Of a DNA stretch of 25,249 nt, positions 6,842 to 15,816 are shown piece by piece. Position numbers and translations under genes: made by a program. Below the pieces are notes generated by a model. The model was not told the origin of the DNA, did not search any database, and was given only the letters and a program-made list of their open reading frames with translations. Source of the DNA: 13-2-20CM-68-14 sp051955535 (GTDB lineage Bacteria > Actinomycetota > Thermoleophilia > Gaiellales > Gaiellaceae); contig JBQCGP010000040.1 of the NCBI GenBank assembly GCA_051955535.1, positions 1 to 25,249 on the forward strand. Direction: 5' to 3'. Each line of letters starts with the position of its first letter. Position 1 is the stretch's first letter.

Positions 6842-9114
6842 GCCGCGCGACGGTCGAACCGAGGCGCGCCCGGCCCCTGAAGCGCGCGATCGTCGGCCGC
6901 CCGATGGCGACCACCGAGATCGAGGAGACCCTGCTCCCGAAGACGCTGGCGCTGCCGATCTTCTCCGCGGACGCTCTCTCGTCGGTCGCCTACGCGACGG
7001 AGGCGGCGCTCGTCGTGCTAGTCGCGGCCTCGGCGTCCGCCGCACACCTGGTCTTTCCGATCTCGATCGGGATCGCGATCCTGATGGCGATCGTCGTTGC
7101 CTCGTACCGTCAGACGGTGATGGCGTACGAGACGAGCGGCGGTGCCTACATCGTCGCGAAGGACAACCTCGGCACCTTGCCGAGCCTCGTCGGCGCGGCT
7201 GCCCTGCTCACCGACTACGTGCTGACCGTCGCCGTCTCGATCGCAGCCGGGATCTTTGCGGTGACTTCGATCGCTCCATCGTTAGGGCCGCACAAGGTTG
7301 CCCTCTCGCTCGCGTGCCTCGCGGTGATCGTGTTCGTCAACCTCCGCGGCATCCGCGAGTCCGGGATTACCTTCGCGCTGCCGACGTACGCCTTCATCAC
7401 GGCCATGTTCGCGCTCGTCGCGGTGGGTCTCGTGAAGACGATCTTCGGGACTGCACCGCAGGCCGTGACCCCTCACCCGATCGCGACGGGCGCAGGCGCG
7501 GTGACGCTCTTCGTGGTTCTGCGCGCGTTCTCGTCCGGCTCCACTGCGCTGACCGGCGTCGAGGCGATCGCGAACGGCGTCAACGCATTCCGCCGACCGC
7601 ATGGTCGCAATGCGGCGGCCACGCTAGCGGCGCTTGGCGGGATTGCGATCACCCTCTTCCTCGGGGTCTCCTACCTCGCCGTACACGAGCACGCGATGCC
7701 GAGCGGGACGGCATCGGTGGTCTCGCAGATAGCCCGCGCGACGTTCCCGGCTGGATCTGCATCGAGCTTCATGTACTACGTCGTCCAGGCGACGACGCTC
7801 GTGATCCTCGTCCTCGCCGCCAACACCTCCTTCCAGGGCTTCCCGCGGCTCGCCGCACTGATGGCGCGCGATAACTTCGCGCCGCGCCAGTTCACGAACC
7901 TCGGCGACCGGCTCGTCTTCTCGAACGGGATGCTCGTGCTGGCGACCCTGGCGGGGTTGCTGATCTGGATCTACAGCGCGAACGTGAACTCGCTGATCCA
8001 CCTGTACGTGATCGGCGTCTTCACCGCGTTCACGCTCTCGCAGGCCGGCATGGTCCGCTACTGGCGCCGCGTCCGCGACCGCGGCTGGCAGCACCGCGCT
8101 GCCGTCAACGGCATCGGCGCCACCGCGACCGGCCTTGTCGCCGCGATCGTGATCGTTACGAAGTTTGCCTCCGGAGCCTGGCTCGTGACCGTCGCGATCC
8201 CGGTGCTCGTCCTCGGTGCCTACGGGATCCGCCGCCATTACCGCGGCGTCGAGCGGCGTTTGCGCGCCGGCTCCGACGCGGTGCTCGCGGCGCCGCCGCC
8301 GCACAACGAGACAATCGTCCTCGTGGAGTCGATCGACGAGGCGACCGTGGACGCCCTCTGGTTCGCCGAGCACGCGAGCGAGAACGGCTTCCGCGCGATC
8401 CACGTCCCGACGCGCTCGACCGACCCGGGAATCAAGCCGCGCTGGTTCCGCTTCTCGGACGAGCGCTCGCACCTCGAGGTGCTGGACAACTCCCTCGGTG
8501 TCACGGAGGCCGTTGTCGAGGAGGTGTGGCGGCTGCCGCGCGGTGAGTCGAACTTCGTCACCGTGGTCATCCCCGAGCGATTCCGCCGTCCGAGCCTCGT
8601 CGAGGCGTTCAGGCATCCGCGCGAGACGATGCTTAAGCTGCGCCTGCTCACCGAGCCGGGCGTCGTCGTCGCCAACGTGCCGGCGCTTGCCGGCACGCAC
8701 GAGGCGCCGCCGGAGCACGCCGTCGTCCGCGTGCTCGTCTCTGCGGTGAACGCCGTCTCCATGCGCGCCGTGAACTATGCGCGCACCCTCGGAATCGCCG
8801 ACACGCAGGCGATCCATTTCGCCTTCAGCGACGAAGAGGGCGAAGCGATGCGCCACGAGTGGGCGATACGGGGGCCGCGGATTCCGCTCGACGTGATCAG
8901 CGCGCCCTACCGTGACATCGGGGCTCCTCTCCGCGCCTACGTCGACGAGATCACCGGCGATGGGCGGACCGAGGTGATCCTGGTGCTGCCGGAGCTCGTG
9001 GTCCGCGGGCCCAGCCGCTTGCTCCACAACCAGCGGGCGCTGTACATCAAACGCCTCCTGATGTTCGAGCCGCACGTGATTCTGGCCTCGGTGCCGTATC
9101 AGCTCATGCGCTGA
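6838..9114 (+). CDS. kimA: KimA-like APC-superfamily K+/H+ symporter
   Basis: A 758-residue transporter. Residues 1-460 hold about 12 membrane helices, starting with LPKTLALPIFSADALSSVAYATE. Positions that line the K+ site in Bacillus KimA appear at a constant offset: Asp45, Tyr52, Tyr127, Thr130, Ser134, Thr239 and Glu242 (LTGVEAIANG). This supports K+ rather than amino acid uptake. The long cytosolic tail (about 470-758) contains two USP-like folds, as KimA's dimerising domain does (ETIVLVESIDEATVDAL; VRVLVSAVNAVSMRAVNYAR). The start ATG overlaps the USP stop. The last 16 nt overlap the convergent kdpE. No ydaO-type c-di-AMP riboswitch is visible upstream. K+ specificity is inferred from family and residues. 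Confidence 0.82.
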   Translation: MSRATVEPRRARPLKRAIVGRPMATTEIEETLLPKTLALPIFSADALSSVAYATEAALVVLVAASASAAHLVFPISIGIAILMAIVVASYRQTVMAYETSGGAYIVAKDNLGTLPSLVGAAALLTDYVLTVAVSIAAGIFAVTSIAPSLGPHKVALSLACLAVIVFVNLRGIRESGITFALPTYAFITAMFALVAVGLVKTIFGTAPQAVTPHPIATGAGAVTLFVVLRAFSSGSTALTGVEAIANGVNAFRRPHGRNAAATLAALGGIAITLFLGVSYLAVHEHAMPSGTASVVSQIARATFPAGSASSFMYYVVQATTLVILVLAANTSFQGFPRLAALMARDNFAPRQFTNLGDRLVFSNGMLVLATLAGLLIWIYSANVNSLIHLYVIGVFTAFTLSQAGMVRYWRRVRDRGWQHRAAVNGIGATATGLVAAIVIVTKFASGAWLVTVAIPVLVLGAYGIRRHYRGVERRLRAGSDAVLAAPPPHNETIVLVESIDEATVDALWFAEHASENGFRAIHVPTRSTDPGIKPRWFRFSDERSHLEVLDNSLGVTEAVVEEVWRLPRGESNFVTVVIPERFRRPSLVEAFRHPRETMLKLRLLTEPGVVVANVPALAGTHEAPPEHAVVRVLVSAVNAVSMRAVNYARTLGIADTQAIHFAFSDEEGEAMRHEWAIRGPRIPLDVISAPYRDIGAPLRAYVDEITGDGRTEVILVLPELVVRGPSRLLHNQRALYIKRLLMFEPHVILASVPYQLMR

Positions 9115-9809
9115 GGCGATTCGCGCGCCGACGGGTCGACGAGCCGGTAGCCGGCGCCGGGCTCGGTCAGAAGATAAGTAGGTCGCGCGGGGTCCGGCTC
9201 GAGCTTGCGCCGGAGCTGCGAGACGTAGACGTGGAGGTAGTGGGACTCCGCGTCGTAGGCCGGGCCCCAGACCTCACGGAGGATCGTCTGATGCGTGAGC
9301 AGCTTTCCTTCGTTCTGCGCGAGCAGGCGCAGCAGCGCGTACTCGTGCGGGGTCAGCGTTATCGGCCTTCCGCCCATCGTCACCGAGCGCTTCTCGAGGT
9401 CGATCACGAGCTCGCCCACCTCGAGCACCGGCCCGCCGTCGGGCGACACCCGCCGCAACGCCGCTCTCAGCCGCGCGAGCAGCTCGTCCGTCCCGAACGG
9501 CTTGGTCACATAGTCGTCCGCTCCGGCGTCCAATGCGGCGACCTTCTCGCTCTCCTCGCCGACCGCTGAGAGGACGAGGATCGGCACGTTCGACCAGGTT
9601 CGCAGCTCGCGCGCGATGTCCGTGCCGCGCCGGTCGGGCAGGACGAGGTCGAGCACGATCGCCTCCGGCGGCTGGACCGCCGCGAGCCTGAGCGCCTCTT
9701 CGCCGGTCGCTGCCGTGGCCACCTCGTACCCCGCGCCCTGGAGGGTCGCCTTCAGCGCACGCAGGATCTGCGGCTCGTCGTCGACCACGAGAACGCGTGT
9801 TTTCGTCAC
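9099..9809 (-). CDS. kdpE: KdpE-type response regulator, OmpR family (copy 1)
   Basis: A 236-residue two-component regulator. The receiver domain (about 5-120) has the acidic pair Asp10-Asp11, phospho-acceptor Asp54 (IVLDLVLPD) and Lys103 (VTKPFG). The winged-helix domain (about 132-228) has TPHEYALLRLLAQNEGKLLTH, the recognition region HVYVSQLRRKLE and a YLLTEPGAGYRL hairpin, matching KdpE. It starts with GTG at 9809, with TATGCT 6 nt upstream as a putative leaderless -10. It lacks an adjacent kinase gene on its own strand and converges on the KimA-like permease with a 16-nt overlap. Partner candidates are the kinase at 5213-6277 and the one at 19837-21291. Likely targets are K+ uptake genes. 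Confidence 0.92.
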   Translation of the reverse strand: MTKTRVLVVDDEPQILRALKATLQGAGYEVATAATGEEALRLAAVQPPEAIVLDLVLPDRRGTDIARELRTWSNVPILVLSAVGEESEKVAALDAGADDYVTKPFGTDELLARLRAALRRVSPDGGPVLEVGELVIDLEKRSVTMGGRPITLTPHEYALLRLLAQNEGKLLTHQTILREVWGPAYDAESHYLHVYVSQLRRKLEPDPARPTYLLTEPGAGYRLVDPSARESPQRMS

Positions 9810-9815
9810 GTAGAG

Positions 9816-9821
9816 AGCATA
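9816..9821 (-). promoter_or_regulatory. Putative -10 (TATGCT) for kdpE copy 1
   Basis: Reading the - strand, TATGCT is followed by CTCTAC and then the GTG start, a 6-nt spacing consistent with a leaderless mRNA. It shares a 56-nt divergent gap with the promoter of the APC-USP gene. Confidence 0.45.
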
Positions 9822-9853
9822 GGTCGATGGTTTTGCCTCTCCGGACGCGAAAG

Positions 9854-9859
9854 TAGAGT
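9854..9859 (+). promoter_or_regulatory. Putative -10 (TAGAGT) for APC-USP permease 1
   Basis: TAGAGT lies 6 nt before the GTG at 9866. A TTTTGC at 9831-9836, 17 nt further upstream, could serve as a weak -35. No Shine-Dalgarno is evident, fitting leaderless translation. Confidence 0.45.
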
Positions 9860-9865
9860 CCGTCC

Positions 9866-11758
9866 GTGCCGAGACGGCGTCGACAGCAGGGGCTGGAGCG
9901 CGTTCTTGGGACCCCGGCGCTCTTCGCCACCGCGTACGGCAACGTCGGCTCCTCGATCTACTACGCGCTCGGTCTGGTCGCCGGGATCGCGCTCGGGCTG
10001 ACGCCGCTCGTCTTCGTGATCAGCGGCCTGATCTTCGCCGCGACCGCGGCCACGTACGCCGAAGGGACAGTCCGGTTCCCCGAAGCCGGTGGGTCGTCGA
10101 GCTTCGCCCGGCACGCCTTCAACGAGCTCGTGTCGTTCTTTGCCGCCTGGGCGCAGATGCTCAACTACATCATCACGATCGCCATCTCGGCGTTCTTTGT
10201 CCCGCACTACCTCTCGATCTTCTGGGCGCCGCTGCGGCAGAACCCGTGGGACATCGTCGGCGGCGCGATCGTGATCGCGCTACTCGTCGCCATCAACATC
10301 GTCGGGATCAAGGAGGCGGCGAACCTGAACATCTTCCTCGCGGTCGTCGACTTCGCAACCCAGCTCCTGCTCGTGGTGATCGGGTTCGCACTGATCTTCG
10401 ACGCGCACACGGTCTTCTCCGCGAACATTCACTGGGGCGTCGCGCCCACCTGGGCCGACTTCTTCCTGGCGATCCCGATCGCGATGATCGCCTACACCGG
10501 GATCGAGACCGTCTCCAATCTCGCCGAGGAGGTGCGCGACCCTCCCCGCGACATTCCGCGCTCGATCCGGTGGGTGGCCGGCGCCGTCTTCGCGATCTAC
10601 TTCACGCTGCCGCTGATCGCCCTCTCGGCCCTGCCCGTCCATCGCGTCGCGGGGGGCTACCAGACGAAGCTTGGGGAGCCGCCCGAGAAGGGGGGCTTCG
10701 CGAAGGACCCGGTGCTCGGGCTCGTCGAACACCTGGGCCTACACGGCGCGGTCCTGAGCGCGGCCAAGGTCTACGTCGGCATCCTCGCCGCGACGATCCT
10801 GTTCATCGCGACGAACGCGGGGGTCATCGGCGCCTCGAGGATCACGTACGCGATGGCGAGCCACCGGCAGCTGCCCGAGATCTTCCGGCGGCTGCACCCG
10901 AGGTTCAAGACTCCTTGGCTTTCGCTCGTGGTCTTCGCCGGGATCATCGCGATCGCCGTGCTCCTGCCGGGGCGGACGACGTTCCTCGGCGACATGTACG
11001 CGTTCGGCGCGATGCTCTCGTTCACGATCGCGCACGCGTCGATCACTGCCCTCCGGATCAAGCGACGCGACCGAGAGCTGCGCTTCCGTGCCCGGCCGAA
11101 TCTCCGGATCGGTGGCATCGACTGGCCGCTCTTCGCGATCTTCGGGGGGCTGGGGACGGCGGCGGCCTGGTTTGTCGTGGTCGTGCAGAAACCTGGGGCG
11201 CGCTGGGTCGGGCTGGGCTGGCTGGCGCTCGGGCTGCTCTTCTACGTCGTCTACCGCCGCTACGCGGTCCATGCGCCGCTTCGCGAAACCTTGCGCGCGC
11301 CGCTTCTGATCGGGCCCGCTGCAGCGCTCGAGTACCGCAGCATCCTCGTTCCGATGAAGCCCGGCCGCGAGTCGGAGGAGGCGATCGACTTCGCCTGCAG
11401 ACTCGCCGGGGAACGGGGCTCCGCGATCGCGGCCGTCAGCGTCGTGGTCGTGCCGCTGGAGCTCCCGCTGGACGCTGAGCTCTCCGACGCCGAGTCCGAG
11501 GCGAACGCAGCGCTCGATGCTGCCGTGGCGATCGGCGAGCTGTACGGGGTCGACGTCGTCGGCCGGCTGCTCCGCAGCCGGAATGCCGGTCGCGCGATCG
11601 TCCGTGAGGCCGAGCGCCGCCAGTCCGAGATCATCGTGCTCGGCGCGCCGCGCGCCGATCGCCCCGGCAAGGCGATCTTCAGTGAGACGGTCGACTACGT
11701 GCTGAAGAACGCACCCTGCCGTGTGATGGTGGCCGCCGGCAGGAAGGTTGCCGCTTGA
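9866..11758 (+). CDS. APC-superfamily permease with C-terminal USP domain (copy 1)
   Basis: A 630-residue fusion. About 12 membrane helices occupy residues 15-460 (first helix TPALFATAYGNVGSSIYYAL; IAYTGIETVSNLAEEVRDP in the mid-region is an APC hallmark). A soluble linker leads to one USP fold from residue 490 (YRSILVPMKPGRESEEA ... EIIVLGAP ... APCRVMVAAG). Family members are annotated as amino acid or cation permeases; the substrate cannot be read from the sequence. Being surrounded by Kdp, KimA-like and TrkA genes suggests K+ or a compatible solute. The start is GTG 9866. The stop overlaps the TTG of a 56-residue membrane peptide, implying one transcript. It is clearly related to the second copy at 21409-23313. 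Confidence 0.87.
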   Translation: MPRRRRQQGLERVLGTPALFATAYGNVGSSIYYALGLVAGIALGLTPLVFVISGLIFAATAATYAEGTVRFPEAGGSSSFARHAFNELVSFFAAWAQMLNYIITIAISAFFVPHYLSIFWAPLRQNPWDIVGGAIVIALLVAINIVGIKEAANLNIFLAVVDFATQLLLVVIGFALIFDAHTVFSANIHWGVAPTWADFFLAIPIAMIAYTGIETVSNLAEEVRDPPRDIPRSIRWVAGAVFAIYFTLPLIALSALPVHRVAGGYQTKLGEPPEKGGFAKDPVLGLVEHLGLHGAVLSAAKVYVGILAATILFIATNAGVIGASRITYAMASHRQLPEIFRRLHPRFKTPWLSLVVFAGIIAIAVLLPGRTTFLGDMYAFGAMLSFTIAHASITALRIKRRDRELRFRARPNLRIGGIDWPLFAIFGGLGTAAAWFVVVVQKPGARWVGLGWLALGLLFYVVYRRYAVHAPLRETLRAPLLIGPAAALEYRSILVPMKPGRESEEAIDFACRLAGERGSAIAAVSVVVVPLELPLDAELSDAESEANAALDAAVAIGELYGVDVVGRLLRSRNAGRAIVREAERRQSEIIVLGAPRADRPGKAIFSETVDYVLKNAPCRVMVAAGRKVAA

Positions 11759-11925
11759 GTTTTCATCGCGGCGCAACCGCCGTCTTCGCGGTGACGTTTC
11801 TGGGGATCGGGGTCGCGCTGATCGTCGTCACGGCAGCGAACGGCGGCGGCGCCTTCGGATACGTGCTCGGCATCCTGTTCGCAGCGCTCGGCGTCGGCCG
11901 GCTGTATCTGCTACGCCGAAGGTAA
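11755..11925 (+). CDS. 56-aa two-helix membrane peptide
   Basis: A short gene starting at TTG 11755 (overlapping the permease TGA by 4 nt) with AGGAAGG at 11741-11747 as ribosome binding site. The product has two hydrophobic stretches (ATAVFAVTFLGIGVALIVV and GYVLGILFAALGVGRLYLL) around a Gly-rich turn, and ends in RRR. By the positive-inside rule both ends face the cytosol. No family is recognised. Coupling to the permease suggests an accessory subunit, much as KdpF accompanies KdpA; this is inference. Confidence 0.7.
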   Translation: MSFHRGATAVFAVTFLGIGVALIVVTAANGGGAFGYVLGILFAALGVGRLYLLRRR

Positions 11926-11937
11926 CAAGCCACACTC

Positions 11938-11956
11938 CGCGGCTACGAGTGCCGCG
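11938..11956. terminator. Possible bidirectional terminator hairpin
   Basis: CGCGGC and GCCGCG form a 6-bp stem around a 7-nt loop in the 69-nt gap between two convergent genes. No clear T-run follows on either strand, so support is mainly positional. Confidence 0.35.
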
Positions 11957-11994
11957 CGCCGGCGCTCCGGAGAAACCACTTCCGCGTCAAGCCT

Positions 11995-12618
11995 TTAACT
12001 TGTCCTCAGCAGGACGCGTGATTCGCGAGTGTCCGGCAGCCTTTTCGCTGGCGCCGTCTTTCGCATTTTGGGAAGCGGAGCGCGGCCGTCAGGCGCGGCG
12101 ACTTCCTCTTTCTGGGCGCCGGGATCGGGCCTCAGGATCAGCGTCTCACTCGGGGAGTTGGTCAGCGTCCACAACAGCTCCTTTGGAGTGAAGCCGGGCT
12201 CGCGGCCTGCCGGGGCAGGGATCACGATGCGGTCGAAGTGTTCGACGCTCCAGAGTCTCTCGAGCGCGTGGATGGGTGTGCGGCCGCTCTCGACGCGTGC
12301 GTCGACCGCGACGCCTGCACGGCCGGCTGCGTGCTCCACGGCTTCGAGGAGCGGAATCGCGAGCGCCATCTCCTGCGTCATCGGCGTGGCGAGTGCGAAT
12401 TGCATCGGCACCAGGATCAGGTAGGCGGGCACCAGTGTTGCGTCTTCGGCGCGAGTGATACGAATCGCGGCGTCGAGGACGGTCGGATCGAGGTGACCGC
12501 GGGTGAATGGCACGAGCACACGGCGGGGCCCGCTCGTACGTGGACGACGGCGGAAGATGCGAGCGACAGCGTCGATGGCCTTCGAAAGCAGTCGGCGGAT
12601 GCGGCCGAACAGGCTCAC
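11995..12618 (-). CDS. USP-family protein at the end of the kdp operon
   Basis: A 207-residue soluble protein. A basic, possibly membrane-binding helix (1-30, FGRIRRLLSKAIDAVARIFRRR) precedes one USP fold (RVLVPFTRGHLDPTVLDAA at about 33-51; HFDRIVIPAPAGREPG; SETLILRPDP). A charged tail of about 40 residues follows. The ATP-binding glycines of classic UspA are not preserved. The GTG start at 12618 overlaps the TGA of the truncated kdpD gene (GTGA). KdpD proteins carry a USP domain that senses ligands; this extra copy may extend or replace that function. It is the last gene of the kdp transcript. Confidence 0.82.
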   Translation of the reverse strand: MSLFGRIRRLLSKAIDAVARIFRRRPRTSGPRRVLVPFTRGHLDPTVLDAAIRITRAEDATLVPAYLILVPMQFALATPMTQEMALAIPLLEAVEHAAGRAGVAVDARVESGRTPIHALERLWSVEHFDRIVIPAPAGREPGFTPKELLWTLTNSPSETLILRPDPGAQKEEVAAPDGRAPLPKMRKTAPAKRLPDTRESRVLLRTS

Positions 12619-13706
12619 TTCGTCGTGTCCTCCCTGAGCGCCCTGTCGGCGACGATGCGGATGTCGATCCCTGGAAGCTCGCGAACCATGCGTGAGAGGA
12701 GCGACCCGCCGAAGATCTCCCGGCGACGCGACTCATCGGGAGTGCCGAGGAAGATGTACGTGCTGCCGCGCTCGCGGGCGACGCGCCGGACGGTCTCGAC
12801 CAGGTCGTCGCCGCGCTCTTCCAAGAAGTGCACGCCGAGCAGGCTCGCGACGCGTCGGAGCGCTGCGAGCTGGGTCTGCTCCTCCGGAGTCGGCTGGCGG
12901 CCGTTCGGGTGCATCCACACGGCGTCGATGTCTGCACCGAGCCGCTGGGCCGAACGCCAGGCGCGGCGGAGGATTCGCTGGGATTTCGGCTGCGGCTCGA
13001 CCAGGGCGAGCACGCGCTCGGCGATTGCCTGCTGGCTCAGCGGCTCGAGCGCGTCCGGCTGGCGTCGCGCCTCCACGTCTTCTGCGACCTCGCGGAGGAC
13101 GAGCTCGCGCAGCTTGGCGAGGTTCTCGTAGCGAAAGAAGTTCTCGAGCGCGATCTCGGCGCGCTCGGGCGAGTAGACCTTGCCCGTGCGCAGCCGTTCC
13201 TGTAGCTCCTCCGGGGTCAGGTCGACCAGCACGACCTCGTCGGCCTCGTCGAGGATGCGGTCCGGGAAGGTTTCCCTCACGCGCACCTCGGTCAGTTCGA
13301 AGATCGCGTCGTTGAGGCTCTCGAGATGCTGGACGTTGACCGTCGAGATGACGTCGATGCCCGCGGCGAGGATCTCGTCGATGTCCTGGTAGCGCTTCTC
13401 GTTGCGCATACTCGGCGCGTTCGTGTGCGCGAGCTCGTCGACGAGCGCGAGCGCCGGAGCGCGCTTGACGACGCCGTCGACGTCCATCTCATCGAGCTCG
13501 AGCCCGCCGTGAGCGGCACGCAACCGCGGAACGACCTCGAGACCTTCGGCGAGCGCGATCGTCTCGGGCCGGTCGTGCGGCTCGAGATACCCGATCACGA
13601 CGTCGCGGCCGCCCTCCTGCGCTTGGTGCCCCTCGAGGAGCATTCGGTACGTCTTGCCGACCCCGGCCGCCATCCCGAGCAGGATGCGGTAGTGCCCGCG
13701 CGCCAC
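12615..13706 (-). CDS. kdpD: KdpD N-terminal sensor and USP domains only (no kinase)
   Basis: A 363-residue cytosolic protein equal to the N-terminal part of KdpD. The KdpD domain (about 5-210) has Walker A GMAAGVGKT (11-19), Walker B ALALVDELAHTN (Asp90-Glu91) and the family blocks GYLEPHDRPET and DVISTVNVQHLESLND. A USP domain follows (about 228-350). The DUF4118 membrane helices, GAF, HisKA and ATPase domains are absent: the stop is followed directly by the USP gene, with no kinase remnant downstream. Two kinases with the missing half lie elsewhere in the window. Start is GTG 13706, 1 nt after the kdpB stop. Known KdpD N-termini modulate kinase or phosphatase activity, so this is probably a separate sensory subunit. 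Confidence 0.93.
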   Translation of the reverse strand: MARGHYRILLGMAAGVGKTYRMLLEGHQAQEGGRDVVIGYLEPHDRPETIALAEGLEVVPRLRAAHGGLELDEMDVDGVVKRAPALALVDELAHTNAPSMRNEKRYQDIDEILAAGIDVISTVNVQHLESLNDAIFELTEVRVRETFPDRILDEADEVVLVDLTPEELQERLRTGKVYSPERAEIALENFFRYENLAKLRELVLREVAEDVEARRQPDALEPLSQQAIAERVLALVEPQPKSQRILRRAWRSAQRLGADIDAVWMHPNGRQPTPEEQTQLAALRRVASLLGVHFLEERGDDLVETVRRVARERGSTYIFLGTPDESRRREIFGGSLLSRMVRELPGIDIRIVADRALREDTTK

Positions 13707-13707
13707 G

Positions 13708-15816
13708 TCACGCCCCGAACAGGTTATGGACGATCAGATCGATCAGCTTGATGCCGATGAACGGCAGGATGACGCCGCCGAGCCCGTAGATGAAGAGGTT
13801 GCGCCGCAGCAGTGCGGTCGCGCCGATCGCGCGGTACTTGACGCCGCGGAGGGCGAGCGGCACAAGGGCTGGGATGATCAGGGCGTTGAAGATGATCGCC
13901 GAGACGATCGCGCTCTTCGGCGTCCCGAGCTGCATGATGTTGAGCGAGTCGAGCGGCCCGCGCTTGCCGGGGTGCGTCGCGTACGCGAATGCGAACATCG
14001 CCGGCAAGATCGCGAAGTACTTGGCGATGTCGTTGGCGATCGAGAACGTGGTCAGCGCACCACGGGTGATCAGTAGCTGCTTTCCGACCTCGACGACCTC
14101 GATCAGCTTCGTCGGGTTGTTGTCGAGGTCGACCATGTTGCCCGCCTCCTTGGCCGCGGAGGTGCCGGCGTTCATCGCCACGCCGACGTCTGCCTGTGCA
14201 AGCGCGGGCGCGTCGTTGGTCCCGTCGCCGGTCATCGCGACCATCCTTCCCTTCGCCTGCTCCTCCTTGATCAACGCCATCTTCGCCTCCGGCGTCGCCT
14301 CCGCGAGAAAGTCGTCGACACCGGCCTCCTGGGAGATCACGGCGGCGGTGACCCGGTTGTCGCCGGTGATCATCACCGTACGGATGCCCATCTTGCGCAG
14401 CTCGTCGAAGCGCTCCTTCATTCCGCCCTTGACGATGTCCTTCAGGTAGATGACACCGAGCACGAAGTTGTCCTGCGCGACGACGAGCGGCGTGCCTCCC
14501 TCGCGCGCGATCTTGTCGACCTCCTCGTCGAGGCGAGGCGGGATGCGCCCACCTTGCTCTTCGACGAACCGCTTCACCGCGTCTGCAGCACCCTTCCGGT
14601 ACTTGGTCCCGTTCAGGTCGACGCCGCTCATCCGCGTGGTCGCCGAGAATGGGATGAACGTCGCCGTCTGCTCGCCGACCTCGCGGCCGCGCAGGCCGTA
14701 GCGCTCCTTGGCAAGGACGACGATCGACCGTCCTTCGGGGGTCTCGTCGGCGAGTGAGGAGAGCTGCGCTGCCTCTGCGAGCTCCTCGGGCGACACGCCG
14801 TCGACCGGGATGAACTCGCTGGCCTGCCGGTTCCCGAGTGTGATCGTCCCGGTCTTGTCGAGCAGGAGCACGTCGACGTCGCCCGACGCTTCGACGGCAC
14901 GGCCGGAGAGCGCGAGGACGTTCCGCTGCACGAGCCGGTCCATGCCGGCGATTCCGATCGCGGAGAGCAGCGCTCCGATCGTGGTCGGGATCAAGGCGAC
15001 GAGCAGCGCGATCAGGACCGTCTCCGACTGCCGCGACCCGGCGTAGATCGCGTACGGCTGCAGCGTTACGACTGCCGCCAGGAACGTGATCGTCAGCCCG
15101 GCGAGCAGGATGTTGAGCGCGATCTCGTTCGGCGTCTTGCGCCGCTCGGCACCTTCGACGAGCGCAATCATCCGGTCGAGGAACGACTGTCCGGGCTCTT
15201 GCGTGACCAGCACGACGAGTTGGTCGGAGAGGAGCTTCGTGCCGCCGGTGACAGCCGAGCGATCGCCGCCGGACTCGCGGATCACGGGCGCCGACTCGCC
15301 GGTGATCGCCGACTCGTCGACCGAGCCGACGCCCTCGATCACCTCTCCGTCGGCGGGGATGATCTCTCCGGCCGAGATCACCACGACATCCCCGCGCTGG
15401 AGGTCCGGGGCCGGAACGTCCTCCATCCCGCCGGTGTCTGTGCGCCGGTGCGCCACCGTCGTCGTCCGCGTCGCGCGCAGCGCGTCCGCCTGCGCTTTGC
15501 CGCGGCCTTCGGCGATCGCCTCGGCGAAGTTGGCGAAGATCACCGTCAGCCAGAGCCAGATCGCGATCGTTCCGACGAACCACAACTGGCCGTAATGCCC
15601 CTGCATGAGCTCCTTGAAGAAGATGACGGTCGTGATCACGCTGCCGAGCTCGACGATGAACATGACGGGGTTCTTGAGCTGGTGGCGCGGGTCGAGCTTC
15701 GGGAACGAATCCCGGATCGCGGCCAGCACGAGCTCGCGCGAGAACAGGCTCGCGCGCCGCGCCCGAGTCGCGGGCGCCGGCTCGACGGTCTGGGGACGTT
15801 CCACCGTCGTCGCCAT
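13708..15816 (-). CDS. kdpB: K+-transporting ATPase catalytic subunit KdpB
   Basis: A 702-residue P-type ATPase subunit that hydrolyses ATP to energise K+ import through KdpA. Visible motifs are TGES (172-175, whose Ser is the inhibitory phosphorylation site in E. coli KdpB), the phosphorylation loop DKTGTITLGNR (Asp320), the nucleotide-domain KGAADAVKRF, and the hinge GDGTNDAPALAQADVGVAM. Membrane helices flank these in the usual order. The frame is open for another 25 codons upstream, but ATG 15816 overlaps the kdpC stop (ATGA) and matches KdpB N-termini. Unlike the standard FABC order, kdpB comes after kdpC here. Confidence 0.98.
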   Translation of the reverse strand: MATTVERPQTVEPAPATRARRASLFSRELVLAAIRDSFPKLDPRHQLKNPVMFIVELGSVITTVIFFKELMQGHYGQLWFVGTIAIWLWLTVIFANFAEAIAEGRGKAQADALRATRTTTVAHRRTDTGGMEDVPAPDLQRGDVVVISAGEIIPADGEVIEGVGSVDESAITGESAPVIRESGGDRSAVTGGTKLLSDQLVVLVTQEPGQSFLDRMIALVEGAERRKTPNEIALNILLAGLTITFLAAVVTLQPYAIYAGSRQSETVLIALLVALIPTTIGALLSAIGIAGMDRLVQRNVLALSGRAVEASGDVDVLLLDKTGTITLGNRQASEFIPVDGVSPEELAEAAQLSSLADETPEGRSIVVLAKERYGLRGREVGEQTATFIPFSATTRMSGVDLNGTKYRKGAADAVKRFVEEQGGRIPPRLDEEVDKIAREGGTPLVVAQDNFVLGVIYLKDIVKGGMKERFDELRKMGIRTVMITGDNRVTAAVISQEAGVDDFLAEATPEAKMALIKEEQAKGRMVAMTGDGTNDAPALAQADVGVAMNAGTSAAKEAGNMVDLDNNPTKLIEVVEVGKQLLITRGALTTFSIANDIAKYFAILPAMFAFAYATHPGKRGPLDSLNIMQLGTPKSAIVSAIIFNALIIPALVPLALRGVKYRAIGATALLRRNLFIYGLGGVILPFIGIKLIDLIVHNLFGA

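Noticed and set aside
7624..9075. 483-codon - strand frame
   Set aside because: Antisense to the KimA-like permease, with charged repetitive composition and no domain.
13724..15583. 619-codon - strand frame in kdpB
   Set aside because: Same-strand alternate frame within kdpB; Arg-rich and without motifs.
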